Below are positions 1 through 11,539 of a stretch of DNA of 64,000 nt, piece after piece. Each line of letters starts with the position of its first letter. Within the stretch, counting starts at the first letter, position 1. The translations under genes and the position numbers were made by a program. Origin of the DNA: Canna indica. Its lineage: Eukaryota; Streptophyta; Magnoliopsida; Zingiberales; Cannaceae. The notes under the pieces were generated by a model. That model searched no databases, was not told the origin of the DNA, and saw only the letters and a program-made list of their open reading frames with translations. The DNA lies in NCBI GenBank assembly GCA_034359265.1, contig CP136896.1, positions 64,553,501-64,617,500 on the forward strand. The letters are read 5' to 3'.

Positions 1-276
1 ATTTTTCATACAGTGCTTGCTAATGGAGACGATGGAACCCGAGGATTTGAATATGATCAGCCCAGGCTTAAACTTCAAGAGTCCCAGTTGGAGTCGAGTT
101 ATGGTAAATTGTCCTGAACAGGGTCCTTCTGTAGATTGTGGAATATTCATAATGAAATACATGGAATACCTATTGGAAGATAGACAAATGAACTGGTCCA
201 GGCAGACATGAAAAAATTTAGAATAAATATTGGGCATCACTTCATGGATGACATTTATTCTCTTGTTAAACAATGA
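1..276 (+). pseudogene. ULP1-like cysteine protease remnant (C-terminal end), MULE-associated
   Basis: The window opens inside a reading frame resembling the C-terminal end of the ULP1/SENP (C48) peptidase domain. The segment CPEQGPSVDCGIFIMKY carries the glutamine and the nucleophilic cysteine in its DCG motif. The upstream histidine and aspartate of the triad lie outside the window. The frame stops at 209-211, but the family-like end (ELVQADMKKF.. to ..YSLVKQ, stop at 274-276) continues in another frame, so a one-base frameshift lies near 185-190. Plant MULEs of the Kaonashi type are known to carry ULP1-like genes. The MULE transposase remnant 1 kb away on the other strand suggests both belonged to one element. 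It is unlikely to be active. Confidence 0.7.
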
Positions 277-479
277 ATGGAGATGTGCTACTGCTGACTA
301 ACGTTGTGTGGTTAAACTAATGTTATGGTAACAACATAATCTGATGTAGTTTATTCATATTTGGTAGTTTACTAATGTTGATGCATTATATTGAGCTATT
401 ATTTGGTGTTAATATATTGACTTAGAATAGATGTTGAGGTATTAACATCATCCGGTGTAGTTTATTCATATGGTGTCAT
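277..479. other. Non-coding spacer after ULP1 remnant
   Basis: No coding signal. A short segment containing gatgtagtttattcatat near 340-360 recurs in altered form near 453-472, so the stretch already contains duplicated material. Confidence 0.4.
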
Positions 480-1305
480 TTATATGGAGGTTATAGACTT
501 TTCAACCAAAATAGTGAGTTATACGAAAGTCTCTAACTGGTTAGAGACTTTCTCTGTTCTTGAACAAAAAAATTGATATGGTGATCTATATTATTCCAAT
601 TTCAAAGATAATGTTTGTGGACATGAATTAACATCAGTTGAGATCTATTCGACCGAAAATATTATTTTATTTCAACCAAAATATCGGGTTATACGAAAGT
701 CACCGGTTAGAGACTTTCGCAGTTCTTGAACAAAAAAATTGATACGGTGATGTATATTATTCCAATTTCAAACTTAATATTTTTGGACATGAATTAACAT
801 CAGCTGAGATCTATTCGACCGAAAATATTATTTTATTTCAACCAAAATAGCGGGTTATACGAAAGTCTCTAACCGGTTAGAGACTTTCACAGTTCTTGAA
901 TAAAAAAATTGATACAGTGATCTATATTATTCCAATTTCAAACTTAATATTTTTGGACATGAATTAACATCATATGGGATCTATTCGACCGAAAATATTA
1001 TTTTATTTCAACCAGAATAGCGGGTTATACGAAAGTCTCTAACCAGTTAGAGACTTTCGTAGTTCTTGAACAAAAAAATTGATACGATGATGTATACTAT
1101 TTCAATTTCAAACTTAATATTTTTGAACATGAATTAACATCATCTGGGATCTATTCGACCGAAAATATTATTTTATTTCAACCAAAATAGCGGGTTATAC
1201 GAAAGTCTCTAATCGGTTAGAGACTTTCATAGTTCTTGAACAAAAAAAATTGATATGGTGATCTATATTATTCCAATTTCAAACATAATATTTGTGGACA
1301 TGAAT
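480..1305. repeat. Tandem array of ~170-bp units, each centred on a 28-bp palindrome
   Basis: Five head-to-tail copies. The palindromic cores lie at 525-552, 695-718 (shortened by a few bases), 861-888, 1031-1058 and 1201-1228, giving a period of 166-170 bp. The half-site is GAAAGTCTCTAACC followed by its reverse complement. The copy at 861-888 is a perfect 28-bp palindrome and the others differ by one or two bases or the short deletion. The rest of the unit is AT-rich and also well conserved. The array lies between the 3' ends of the convergent ULP1 and transposase remnants and runs directly into the truncated 3' end of the transposase. Confidence 0.9.
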
Positions 1306-3135
1306 TCCAGACAATTTGAGTGACACTTTACGGCGCTTATAGAACCATTCAGCAACTTTGCCTCTCGTCAGTTCAATTAATGTTGTAATAGGCATCTCCC
1401 GTACTTCCCTAAACAAAGAATTCATACTTTCTACTGCATTTGTAGTAATGATATCGTACCTACGACCAGGGAAAAATAACGTTGCCCATCATTCCTTTTC
1501 CAATCGGGTTACCCATTGGTAACTAGGCTCATGAATATCCAGCAACTTTTGCATACATTCATTGAAGTTATGTTCCGTAGTGGCTCTTGCAGCAGACCAA
1601 AATAAAGGACAACCAACATTTGTTTTCACATCGTGTATTAGGTTTTTGGCTAAGTGCACCATACAATAACCATGCGATGCTTCTGAGAATACCTTTCTCA
1701 CTGCTGCTAAAATACCAGGATTTTTATCACTCATAATGCTCAAATCGTGGAAGCTAGGTATACAATGTGTAAATTCATCCAAAAACCATTCCCATGTGTC
1801 TCTTTTTTCAATCTCACAAACTCCAAATGCCACTGGAAAAAGTCTACTCTCAGCGTCAACAACCGTCGCTATCATTAGAGCTCCAGGATATTTTCTCCTC
1901 GAGTGTGTGGCATCAATACATATAATGGGCCTTAGATATTCTCTAAACCCACGCAAGCATGCACCAAATGCCCAAAATACTCGGAGAAAACGAGAAGATA
2001 CGGAACATTTCAACAATTTAATCATTGTTTCATTATCATGTATCTTCAATTCTCTAAGGTAAGCAGGTAGATCTTTGTAGCACTCATCAAAGTCCCCACG
2101 AACTGATATAAGAGCTAATTGAAGTGCATTGTATGCTTTCTTATATGAAATACGAACCCCAAATGCTTTTTGAATTTCGGTCACAATCATAGCGGGTGTG
2201 TACTTTTGATTCCTTACTAGGTGATCCTTGATATGATTTGCAACAAACTTTGCACTGCAGTCTTTGTGATCTAAATTAAGTCTTGACACTGTGCATGTAT
2301 GCTTGTTCAGAAAGTTGACAATAGTAAATCTTCCTTTGCCACTTGCAGACAACGGCCATGGACAATCACCACGTTTACATCCAACTTTGATATAACGTAG
2401 TCTACTTTCGATGTGTCTCAGCTCAAAGTTACGCTTGATGCAATATCATCTTAGAACTCTCCTAAATTCCTCTCTATCTTCAAATACCTGAATTACATAG
2501 TCATAAGAAAAATAAATTAGTATCAATACATTTGATCATAAATAAGTGTTTTATATCTTATGTTATACCTGATGAAGATATAATTCACTATTTTGCGTTT
2601 GATTACAATGAAATGTATTCGGGGCAGTAATGATAGTATCATCTTCTTCATCCCCTGATGCTGAAGATGCTCTGTTGTCATACATATCTTCATTTAAATC
2701 ATTGTTTATGTCTCTTTGATCTTCTGGAGTGAAATCAAGCAGGCTATCAAAGTCATCATTGTTGACAATAGTTTCATTCTCTTCATCACTGCAATAACCA
2801 ACCTCTGTATGATGAGCTCCATACATAGATCGATTTAATGTAATTATACTTCCAAGTATATCATGTGAAGTGAACATATCAAATGACAAATTCTCAACTT
2901 GCTCCACTTCTTCTCTAATCCTCTCATTAGTCAATTCCTCCTCCACTATATCATATGTATCATCCTCAAATATAAGTGACATATTAAGATCAATCAGAAA
3001 ATGAATTCTATCTCCATTGTCAACTACATTAGAACCATATTGTGTTGATATAGATGAAATATTATTCTGGCTCTCAAGGACTTTTTTAGGAATAGGCTCT
3101 GACATAATATTTTCAGCAACACTATCAGTAGTCAT
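1305..3135 (-). pseudogene. MULE (MuDR-type) transposase pseudogene
   Basis: The minus strand encodes a Mutator-like transposase in two exons. Exon 1 (3135 to about 2570) is an acidic N-terminal region. Exon 2 (about 2491 downward) carries the MuDR DNA-binding region and the MULE DDE domain, with CIDATHSRRKYPGALMIATV holding the first catalytic aspartate, then MSDKNPGI and CMVHLAKNL. Damage is visible: an in-frame TGA at 2448-2446 and another just after LEKE near 1487. The homologous frame continues to about 1305 (TTNAVESMNSLFREVRE), where the 170-bp array begins. The C-terminal SWIM zinc finger is missing. The protein would have moved a MULE in the nucleus, but this copy is dead. Confidence 0.85.
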
Positions 3136-3239
3136 CTACTTCATTTTGTCAACCGTCACAACTTTCAAATCATAAACTTAAATAAAGTATATAAAAGAGA
3201 TAAATAGTCAGAATTACTAGAGATTTTCATATTGGCTAT

Positions 3240-3810
3240 AACAAAAGTAACTATTCAAAATATTTGGGCAAAGTCTCTAACTGATTAGAGACTTTTAAAA
3301 AGACTGTAATATTTTATAAAAAATATATTTGTGGAGTCTTTAGGACATTTATTTTATGGTATAAAATAGATATTATGGATCATCTTTGCACTAAAGTACC
3401 TCTTACACACATATGGGCAAAGTCTCTAATTGGTTAGAAACTTTTACATAAGATGATTATTTCCCCAATAATTATTATTTAGGGACCATACGACCTCTAT
3501 TTGATCGTATAATATACATATCATGCCTCTATTACAAATTTTTCATACTAAAATACATATTCAGTGCTTTTGGTCAAAAGTCTATGACAGCTTAGAGACT
3601 TTTATCAAAACGTAAGAAATCTAAGATTTATTGTGACGTAGTAATTACATTTATTGTGACGTGTATGTTAGTAAATTTATTGTGACGTTGTAATTACATT
3701 TCCTCCATCAGGTAATGCAATTATAGATTTTGTACAAACTCTATAATGGATTAGAGACTTCTGCAAAATTTATCATGTTGCTTATTACAGTCTCTAATGG
3801 TTCCTTTCTC
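3240..3810. repeat. Degenerate second array of the same palindrome upstream of the MULE transposase
   Basis: Relatives of the core AAAGTCTCTAAC/GTTAGAGACTTT occur near 3270-3296, 3419-3446, 3577-3604 and 3737-3763, with a half-site at 3789-3798. Spacing is about 150-160 bp. They have more mismatches than the array at 480-1305, and the DNA between them is not obviously repeated. They lie just 5' of the transposase start, in its presumed promoter. Confidence 0.75.
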
Positions 3811-4019
3811 AGCCATACCACATGTTTTACAAGATCAAAAAAAGAAAAAATGAGATTTCAAGAAACAATAATTAATCAAACATTATTATCTACTTTGTAA
3901 TTAAATTACTCACGTCGTAGGAAGAGGAATGAGATAGGATTGTATAGGATTCTGCAATCTGAAGTCGATCACTAAGAACAACAACGACTTGGGGCGGTAA
4001 TCAACAAGGAGCTTCCTGT

Positions 4020-4372
4020 CGATGACGGATAGAGTGCAGCTGACAGAGAGAGTGCAGATGACGGAGAGAGTGCAGATGACGGAGGGCTTCTACAATTTCA
4101 CCAGAAGCACCAGAAGCACATGAACATTCACCGTCGAACGGATGACGAGGCGGTACTTCCTATCGATGATGGAGAGAGTGTAGATGACGGAGAGAGTGCA
4201 GATGATGGAAGGCTTCTACAATTTCACCAGAAGCACCAGAAGCACATGAACATTCACCGTCGAACAGATGAAGGGGCAGTACTTCCTATCGATGACGGAG
4301 AGAGTGCAAATGACGGAGGGCTTCTAGAATTTCACCAGAAGCACGGGAACATTCACCGTTGAATAAATGACG
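4020..4372. repeat. Minisatellite of ~108-126 bp units with an open frame
   Basis: The segment beginning GCTTCTACAATTTCACCAGA starts near 4086, 4212 and 4320, with units joined by short repeats of GATGACGGAGAGAGTGCA. An ATG-initiated frame of 80 codons (4120-4362) crosses three units and encodes a repetitive polypeptide rich in D, G, E, H and K. I read the frame as a by-product of a repeat length divisible by three. It lies on the outer side of the MULE transposase and is probably MULE-derived DNA. Confidence 0.7.
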
Positions 4373-4700
4373 GGGCGTTAATCGACATGCTTTCGTGACG
4401 AAAATAGAACCAGGGAAGTATACCAAATGCAACGATGAGAGAGGTGGTGGAAATATTAAATGCTGACTGGGTAATCGGGTTGCCCAGTTTCATTTTTCAC
4501 TGTTCATTTTTATACTACATGTTGCTTACAGATTAAATTGAGGGTATTTTGGGATTTTAAACGGATGCATTCTGATTATGAGAATTTAGGATTCTCTTAT
4601 TCGAATCGGAAATTTATTGTAATGTTTTATATATTTTTTTTCTTGAATAAATTGTAGATATATACATATATAATTCAGTCAACAAGTTTAAGTACGAGAA
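4373..4700. other. AT-rich upstream region of the lipoxygenase gene
   Basis: No coding signal. AT content rises toward the 3' end, which leads into the TATA-like stretch of the next gene. Confidence 0.4.
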
Positions 4701-4712
4701 CATATATATATT
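4701..4712 (+). promoter_or_regulatory. Candidate TATA box of the lipoxygenase gene
   Basis: CATATATATATT lies about 195 bases before the LOX start codon. A second AT-rich candidate, TATATACATATATAA, lies at about 4658-4675. Initiation about 30 bases downstream would give a leader of roughly 160-170 nt that includes the upstream ORF at 4761-4820. Inferred from sequence only. Confidence 0.4.
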
Positions 4713-4760
4713 TCCCATCAACATCAATCAGCACCTGCTGCTGCAGTGATCACCAAATCT

Positions 4761-4820
4761 ATGTGTTTCGTTCATCATCTTCTTTTCTTTCTTCTTCTCC
4801 TACTGCTGCTGCTGCTATAG
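4761..4820 (+). CDS. Upstream ORF in the LOX 5' leader, poly-leucine peptide
   Basis: A 19-codon ORF starts with ATG at 4761 and stops with TAG at 4818-4820, 81 bases before the main LOX ATG and in a different frame. The peptide begins MCFVHH and ends in nine consecutive leucines written with CTT, CTC, CTA and CTG codons. If transcription starts near 4735 it would be the first AUG met by the ribosome. It could be a translational brake or chance reading of a CTT/CTG microsatellite. Confidence 0.4.
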   Translation: MCFVHHLLFFLLLLLLLLL

Positions 4821-4901
4821 CTTTTTTGGAACATCAACGTAGATTCTTTAGATCCTACAAAGTTGCCGCCGTTCTTCACTTCTTACACTTCGACCTCCGA
4901 T

Positions 4902-7900
4902 ATGCTTTCGGCCAAGCCAACCTCCTTCGTCTCTGCGGTCGGCGCGCAGCTCACCGTCGGCAATAGAAGGAGGGCAGCTGGTTTGGTCAACCTAGGCAGC
5001 CACCGCTGTAGGTCCCTTGCCGGCCGGACCGTCCGCGCCGTGCTAAGAAGCGACGACAAGAGCGTGAGCATGCTCCCGCAGCAGCTGGCCGCTTCCGACG
5101 GTGCGCTGAAGCCTGCGGTGCCGCGGCCGGGAGATCCTGTCGACGTCAGGGTGGTGCTCACTGTGAGGAACAGGATCAGGCAGAAGTTGGTGGACAAGAT
5201 CGAGAACCAGTGGGAGTATTTCGTGAATGGGGTTGGGCAGGGGATCACTGTGCAGCTCGTCAGCGAGGAGATCGATCCCGGTGAGGGATAAAAATCTCAT
5301 CTTGAATCTCGTTCTTCTTATTTTGTTGATCTATTGCATTTTCCCGGTATCTATTGATGTTCAAAATAGGAATTTTGGTGGTGATGAGTTATAGATTTTT
5401 ATATTAGAAAGATCAGCTTCATATTTGCTACTATTTATGAGGTTGTTTTCCTGTAAAAAAATCTTTTTAGTGCTCATCTGAGAATGTTATGGAGTCAAAT
5501 TCTTAATCTATCTTTTATTTTCTTTTGCTAATTCCCCTTCTCTTCTAGGATAAAATAAGACCTCTTCTGTTCTTTGAGCATCTAAGTCATTTGTGAAAAT
5601 GCCTCTTTTAACCTGCAGATGTGAATCTTGATTGATCAGGCAATTTGTTGCCCCCAATCAAATTAGTAGTTCCTACTTCAAATCAAGAAATTAAGATATT
5701 TGTCATATGATGCTGATCTTGGCATAGAAATGATTATAAAAAAAGTTGGAATGATTGTTCAAATGGTAGATTTTTGGTAAACCACTTGTATATGAATCTT
5801 TTTACATCAAAGGAGGAAAGTGTCACTTCCATATTTCTGAAGTGATGCTGATCTTCACATAGAACCAATAAGCAAGTTGGAGTGATTGTTCAGAAAGATA
5901 GAATTGAGGTTAAACTACTTGTAATGTGATTCTTTTTACATCAAAGGAGGACAATGCGGCTTCCAGTTTTGTTGCATTCCTGCACTTTTTTCTTTGTCAA
6001 GGGGATTTTCCATGATACAACAAATCTGACACATCTAAATGCTGTATGTGGAAGGTGTTATATATTTCTTTTTTTCCATTATGGCAATTTTCATCAAGAC
6101 CAATAGACTTGACAGTCTTTCTCCGACTTTCCATTGTCATTTTGTTCTGAAAATTTACACAAAACTAACTTCCTGGGCATTCAGAATTCTCTTCGTACCA
6201 TTAATTATTTATGTTTTACCTCTTCAGACACAAAATCAGGAAAAAGGAGTGCAGAGGTTTCTGTCAGGGGTTTCCTACCAAGATCTCCTAGCCATCCTTC
6301 ACTTGTTGAGTATGCAGCCAATTTGACTGTCCCATCTGGTTTCGGCCACCCGGGCGCCGTTGTCATCACGAACCTCCATAAAAAAGAGTTCTTCCTGGTG
6401 GAGATTGTTGTTCATGTTTGCAATGAAGGGTCACTTTTCTTCCCTGCAAATTCATGGATCCATACTCACAACGACAATCCAGAGAGCAGGATCCTTTTCA
6501 GCAATCAGGTGAGACGGAAAGTAAATCAACATCCTAAACAGTACCTCAAAATTATTGTTTCAGGAACAAATTCTCCTTTACCACACAAAACATTGAGTAG
6601 ATGCAAAAATGATATGGTAATTAATTTGACATGCATGATAATTGTTTTTAGTCCGGGGTTAAGGAATCTGTTTCTTTGCTATGATATCTTTTGTGGTTTG
6701 CCTAGTCCAAGATCTACAATTGTTAGTATAGTGCATGGTCTTGTTTCTTGATGCCACTGTTGATATGAACAGGCATACTTACCTTCACAAACTCCAGATG
6801 GATTAAAGGACCTCCGGAAGGATATGCTAGTTAGTCTGTGTGGGGATGGCAAAGGCGAAAGGAAGAAGTTTGAGATGATCTATGACTATGCCTGTTATAA
6901 TGACCTTGGCGATCCTGAGAAGGATGCAGATCTGGCTAGGCCTATTCTAGGTGGCTCAGAAAGGCCATATCCCAGACGTTGTCGTACAGGCAGACCTCCA
7001 ACAAAATCAGGTACCTCACTAGGCTTGAGAAATTTTCTTTTTATACAACACTGTTGACTATATCCCAATTCAAGTTGCCATGAGGACTAATACAACTTCA
7101 TGCTTGATGTGTTCGTATGCAGATCTTAGAGCTGAGAGCAGAATTGAGAAACCTAATGCCGTGTATGTGCCGCGGGATGAAACATTTGAGGAAATAAAGC
7201 AAAACAACTTCTCTGCTGGAGCGCTGAGAGCATTGTTTCACAATTTGATACCAGCTATGAGGGTTGCGCTATCAAAATCAGATAGCCAGTTTGAGTGTTT
7301 TTCAGATATTGATGGACTATACAAAGAGGGTTTGCTCATTAAGAACGAGGAGGATAAACTTACTAAGAAGCTTTCACTCCCTTCGGTGCTCAATAACATG
7401 ATGAGTATGGGTCAAAAACTGTTGAAATATGATATGCCAACGATTATATCAAGTAAGCATAACGACTTCTTGTGTACTAGTATAAACTGATACTCTTTAT
7501 TTTGTCTCAAAAAAGACTTATTTATGTAATGTCATCTCACAAAGGATTTTTTTTCTTCAGGAGATAGATTTGCTTGGTTGAGGGACAATGAGTTTGCTAG
7601 GCAGACACTTGCTGGTGTTAATCCAGTGGATATTCAACGATTAAGGGTACAATCTTTCGAAATGATCGTTCGATATCCCAAAACTCCTTTTATCTTACCA
7701 ACATGTTATTTCTTGGTTGCAGGAGTTCCCAATACTTAGTAAGCTAGATCCTGAAATTTATGGATCACCCGAGTCTGCAATAACTAAGGAATGCCTTGAG
7801 CATGAACTAAATGGAATGACCCTTGAAGAGGTAATGATGCTGCCTATCAAATACTTTTTTTCTCTATTGTTGTTGCTCTCTCATGAGAGGTGATGATTCT

Positions 7901-10900
7901 CTTTTAATTCCTTGTGCAGGCAATGGATAACAACAGACTGTTTATAATAGATTATCATGATATCCTTTTGCCTTTTGTTAAAAAAATCAATTCCTTAGAA
8001 GGAAGGAAAATCTATGCCTCGAGGACAATCTTGTTCCTCACTCGTAATGGTATCCTTAGACCAATCGCGATCGAGCTTAGCTTGCCACCTAAGCCATCAG
8101 GCTCTTCAAGGAAAAGGGTATACACTCATGGGCATGATGCGACAACAAACTGGATATGGAAATTAGCCAAAGCTCATGCCTGTGCAGATGATGCTGGTGT
8201 TCATCAGCTAGTGAACCACTGGTAAGCTTCTATGACTAGGAATATGTACCTAATCTCGGAAACATTGATATTTTCATGATCGTTATAATTCACATATAAC
8301 TATTTGCTCTTTTTTTCCAAGTATCAAAAAACATATTGTACGACATTCATCAATAATAATGTACATCAACGGGCATCTATCTTCTAAAAAGTTATTTGGT
8401 TAATTACAAAATATATCCCGACTTTTGACGTGTTTCCCAAATCTATCACTACTTTTCAATTTTCCCAATTAAGTACACCACTTTTCGATTTGTTACAAAT
8501 CTGTCCTACCGTCTATCCAGTGTTAACTTTGCCGTTAGAATGCTGACGTGGCTAATAATCCCAGTCAGCATTCAGACACGATTTTTTAAACTTATTTTTT
8601 TTCCGGCCCCACCAAACCTAATCAGCAACATGGTTAATTACAAAATATATCCCGACTTTTGATGTGTTTCCCTAATCTATCCCCACTTTCCAATTTTCCC
8701 AATTCGATTTGTTACAAATTTATCCCAGCGTCAACTTCGCACGCTTGAATGTTGACGTGGCTAATAATCCCAGTTAGCATTCAGACGCGAACTTTAACTT
8801 CTTTTTTTTCGGCCCCACCAAACCCAGTCAGCAGATCACAACAAGTTAATTAAAAAAATCCACCTTTAAAATCTCCTGCTCACCTCTTCCCCGACCTTGT
8901 CGCCTGCTCGCCGCTCGCCTTTCTCTCAATCCCCGACGTCGCCTGCATTTCTTCGTGCTCCCTGTCTTCATCCCCGTCGACTCTGGTATCCCTCTATTAA
9001 TTTTTACCCGCTCGCTCGCCTTCTCCCCTTCCGTCTAATATGGTTAGTATAAACCCTAGAAATATTTCTCATCAGTGATGATACTATTAAATGTAGGATT
9101 TCATATGATACTGTAAAATTTTCCAACAATGATAATATTGTTAAATATGATTTGCCGTTGTGGGCTTTATTTTGACAATAAAATTTTCAACATAAGAGAG
9201 AGATTTCTTCTCTCTATTGAAAATTGCGAAGTTGACGCTGGGTAGACGGTGGGATAGATTTGTAACAAATCGAAAAGTGGTGTACTGAATTGGGAAAATT
9301 GGAAAGTGGGGATAAATTAGGGAAGCACGTCAAAAGTTGGGATATATTTTGTAATTAACCCTTAAATGGTTGTTGACTAGGTTTGGTAGGGCCGAAAAAA
9401 AATAAGTTAAAAAAATTGCATCTGAATGCTGACTGGGATTATTACCACGTCAGCATTCTGACGACAAAGTTAACGCTGGGTAGACGGTGGGATAGATTTG
9501 TAATAAATCGAAAAATGGTGTACTGAATTTGAAAAATTGGAAAATGAGGATAGATTTGGGAAACACGTCAAAAGTCGGGATATATTTTGTAATTAACCCA
9601 AAGATATTCATTTTCAATTGAAATCTTTATAAGTGAATTATTTCATCATTCATTCAACTCTTCCTATATTAAAATTTTAGGTTGAGGACTCATGCTGCGA
9701 TGGAACCATACATCATTGCTACTCATCGACAGCTTAGCTCGATGCACCCAGTTTTCAAGCTGTTGCATCCACACTTGCGGTACACAATGGAGATAAATGC
9801 TTTGGCACGCCAAAGTCTAATCAATGCGGGAGGTGTCATTGAAAATTGTTTCGCTCCGGGGAAGTATGCTATGGAGCTGAGTTCTGCTGCTTATGGGAGT
9901 CTCTGGCAATTTGATATGGAAGCTCTACCAGCAGATCTTCTTAGGAGGTAAGCCCCTAAGTAAACTGTTTCTGAACCAAGATGTTTTTTTTAGAAGTTTA
10001 AATGTATAGCTTGATGACTTACATTATGCTGGTAAGAATGTTTGGGTGAAAAACTATGAGAAACAATCTCTTCTATGCATTCATAATGTTGAATTGAATC
10101 TTTGAAAAGTCTAGCTTGAATATATGATGATTTGTTCCACCTTTAAATCCAGGGGCATGGCTGTTGAGGATCCTTCAATGCCTTGCGGAGTAAAATTGGT
10201 CATCGAGGACTACCCTTATGCTGCAGATGGTCTTCTCGTGTGGTCAGCGATTGAGCAATGGGTCAAGGATTATGTCTCTCATTACTATTCAGACAACGGT
10301 ATCCTAACTCCGGATACAGAGCTCCAAGCTTGGTGGGATGAGATAAAGAACAAAGGCCACCCTGACAAAAGAAATGAGCCATGGTGGCCTACCTTGAACA
10401 CCAAGGAAGACTTGGTCCGCATTCTAACGATAATGATTTGGACTGCATCAGGACAACACGCAGCAATAAACTTCGGGCAGTATCCTTTTGGAGGCTACAT
10501 GCCGAATCGGCCTACCCTGATGAAGAAACTGATTCCACAGGAAGACGAACCTGAGTACCAAAAGCTACTTCTTAATCCTCAGTACATGTTTCTATCATCT
10601 CTACCATCTCGACTGCAAGCCACTCAAGTGATGGCAGTTCAAGATACCTTGTCAACGCACTCAGAAGACGAAGAGTACCTCGGTCAGTTAATTGAATCAC
10701 ACAGGCATTGGACAAACGACAGGCATATTGTGAGCTGCTTTGAGAAGTTGGCTGCGAGGCTGGAGGAGATTGAGGAGATCATAAATAGAAGAAACAAAGA
10801 CTTCTGTCTGAAGAATAGGAGTGGGGCAGGTGTTCCACCATATGAGCTTCTTCTTCCCTCCTCCGGTCCCGGAGTGACGGGCCGTGGAATTCCGAACAGC

Positions 10901-10912
10901 ATATCAATATGA
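4902..10912 (+). CDS. LOX: Plastid type-2 13-lipoxygenase, 9 exons, 916 aa
   Basis: Exons 4902-5280, 6228-6508, 6773-7010, 7123-7452, 7561-7646, 7723-7830, 7920-8221, 9681-9947 and 10153-10912 join in frame across GT-AG introns (2751 nt). The enzyme adds O2 to linolenic/linoleic acid, the first committed step to jasmonates and other oxylipins. Residues 1 to about 50 are rich in Ser, Ala and Arg and poor in acidic residues, like a plastid transit peptide. PLAT/LH2 (about 60-220) and lipoxygenase domains follow. The iron ligands are visible: H569 and H574 (HQLVNHW), H766 and N770 (GQHAAINF) and the C-terminal I916. C631-F632 at the regiospecificity site fits a 13-LOX. The start is the first ATG of the coding frame; the frame extends 13 codons upstream without one. 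Intron 7 (8222-9680) is enlarged by a transposon. I see no disabling change. Confidence 0.95.
5708..5965. repeat. Two-copy tandem duplication in LOX intron 1
   Basis: Two diverged copies with a 135-bp offset start near 5708 and 5843. Both begin TGATGCTGATCTT, contain a segment like AGTTGGAATGATTGTTCA, and end with CTTTTTACATCAAAGGAGGA. There is no coding potential. Confidence 0.7.
8398..9600. mobile_element. Foldback TIR transposon, nested, in LOX intron 7
   Basis: The left edge GGTTAATTACAAAATATATC (8398) is matched as reverse complement at the right edge (ends about 9598-9600). The long TIRs share TCCCGACTTTTGACGTGTTT and GCTGACGTGGCTAATAATCC-like segments for about 200 bp. A second copy of the same TIR pair lies inside (left from about 8631, right about 9222-9362), so one family member seems to sit in another. 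The centre (about 8870-9060) is GC-rich compared with its surroundings. A possible 9-bp duplication (aagttattt / aagatattc, 7 of 9) fits a MULE-like element. No transposase is present, so it is non-autonomous. Confidence 0.8.
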
Positions 10913-11539
10913 AGGATCAGCTGATAAGAATGATTCCCTTTTGAGTATAGAGGTAGTAGTAGTATCCTTGGTGCATGTATTACATGATTTGTGCAGGCTT
11001 GTACAAGTTTGAGGAATTCATGCGCCATATATCAATGAATTTGGAGTAAAGAGAGGTGAGCAAATTTGTTGAGTTGATCACTACTATGCCTCATGCATTA
11101 TAAAAAAACAATTGTGTTTATCCATATGAGATAGAAATTGTTGGCCTTCTTTGTTTAGATGGTGGAAAGTTGAGAGGAAGCCGTTTGTAATCTCTTTGTG
11201 GTCTATTTACCATGAACAAAATAAATAAGAAGGAAACAAACTAATAAAAGAAAACAAGATCAGCAAAAAGAACCGAAAACTAAAATATTTTCCACCACTA
11301 ATCCAAATGATACTAAACAAAACGATGTTAAATCATCCACCATTAATCCAAAATCACTAAAAGGACCATAGGATTATTCAATCAGTTACAGAAAAGGCTT
11401 AATTATACAATATATATATCAAGAAGGAGTAATATTGGGATTATCAAATAACAAGCCAGAGTACATATTCAAAAGATTGACAAAAATGCCTTCTTTTGGT
11501 TGAAATGAGTTACCACAATCTTGGTAGCTGCAATCTGCA
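10913..11539. other. Intergenic tail-to-tail region between LOX and CoA ligase
   Basis: The stop codons of two convergent genes are 627 bp apart. The segment should hold both 3' UTRs. AATAAA-like polyadenylation signals occur around 11218-11226. No further gene is seen. Confidence 0.6.

Noticed and set aside
480..1305. CRISPR-like array of regularly spaced palindromes
   Set aside because: This is eukaryotic DNA, and the spacers are nearly identical to each other, so it is a tandem repeat and not a CRISPR.
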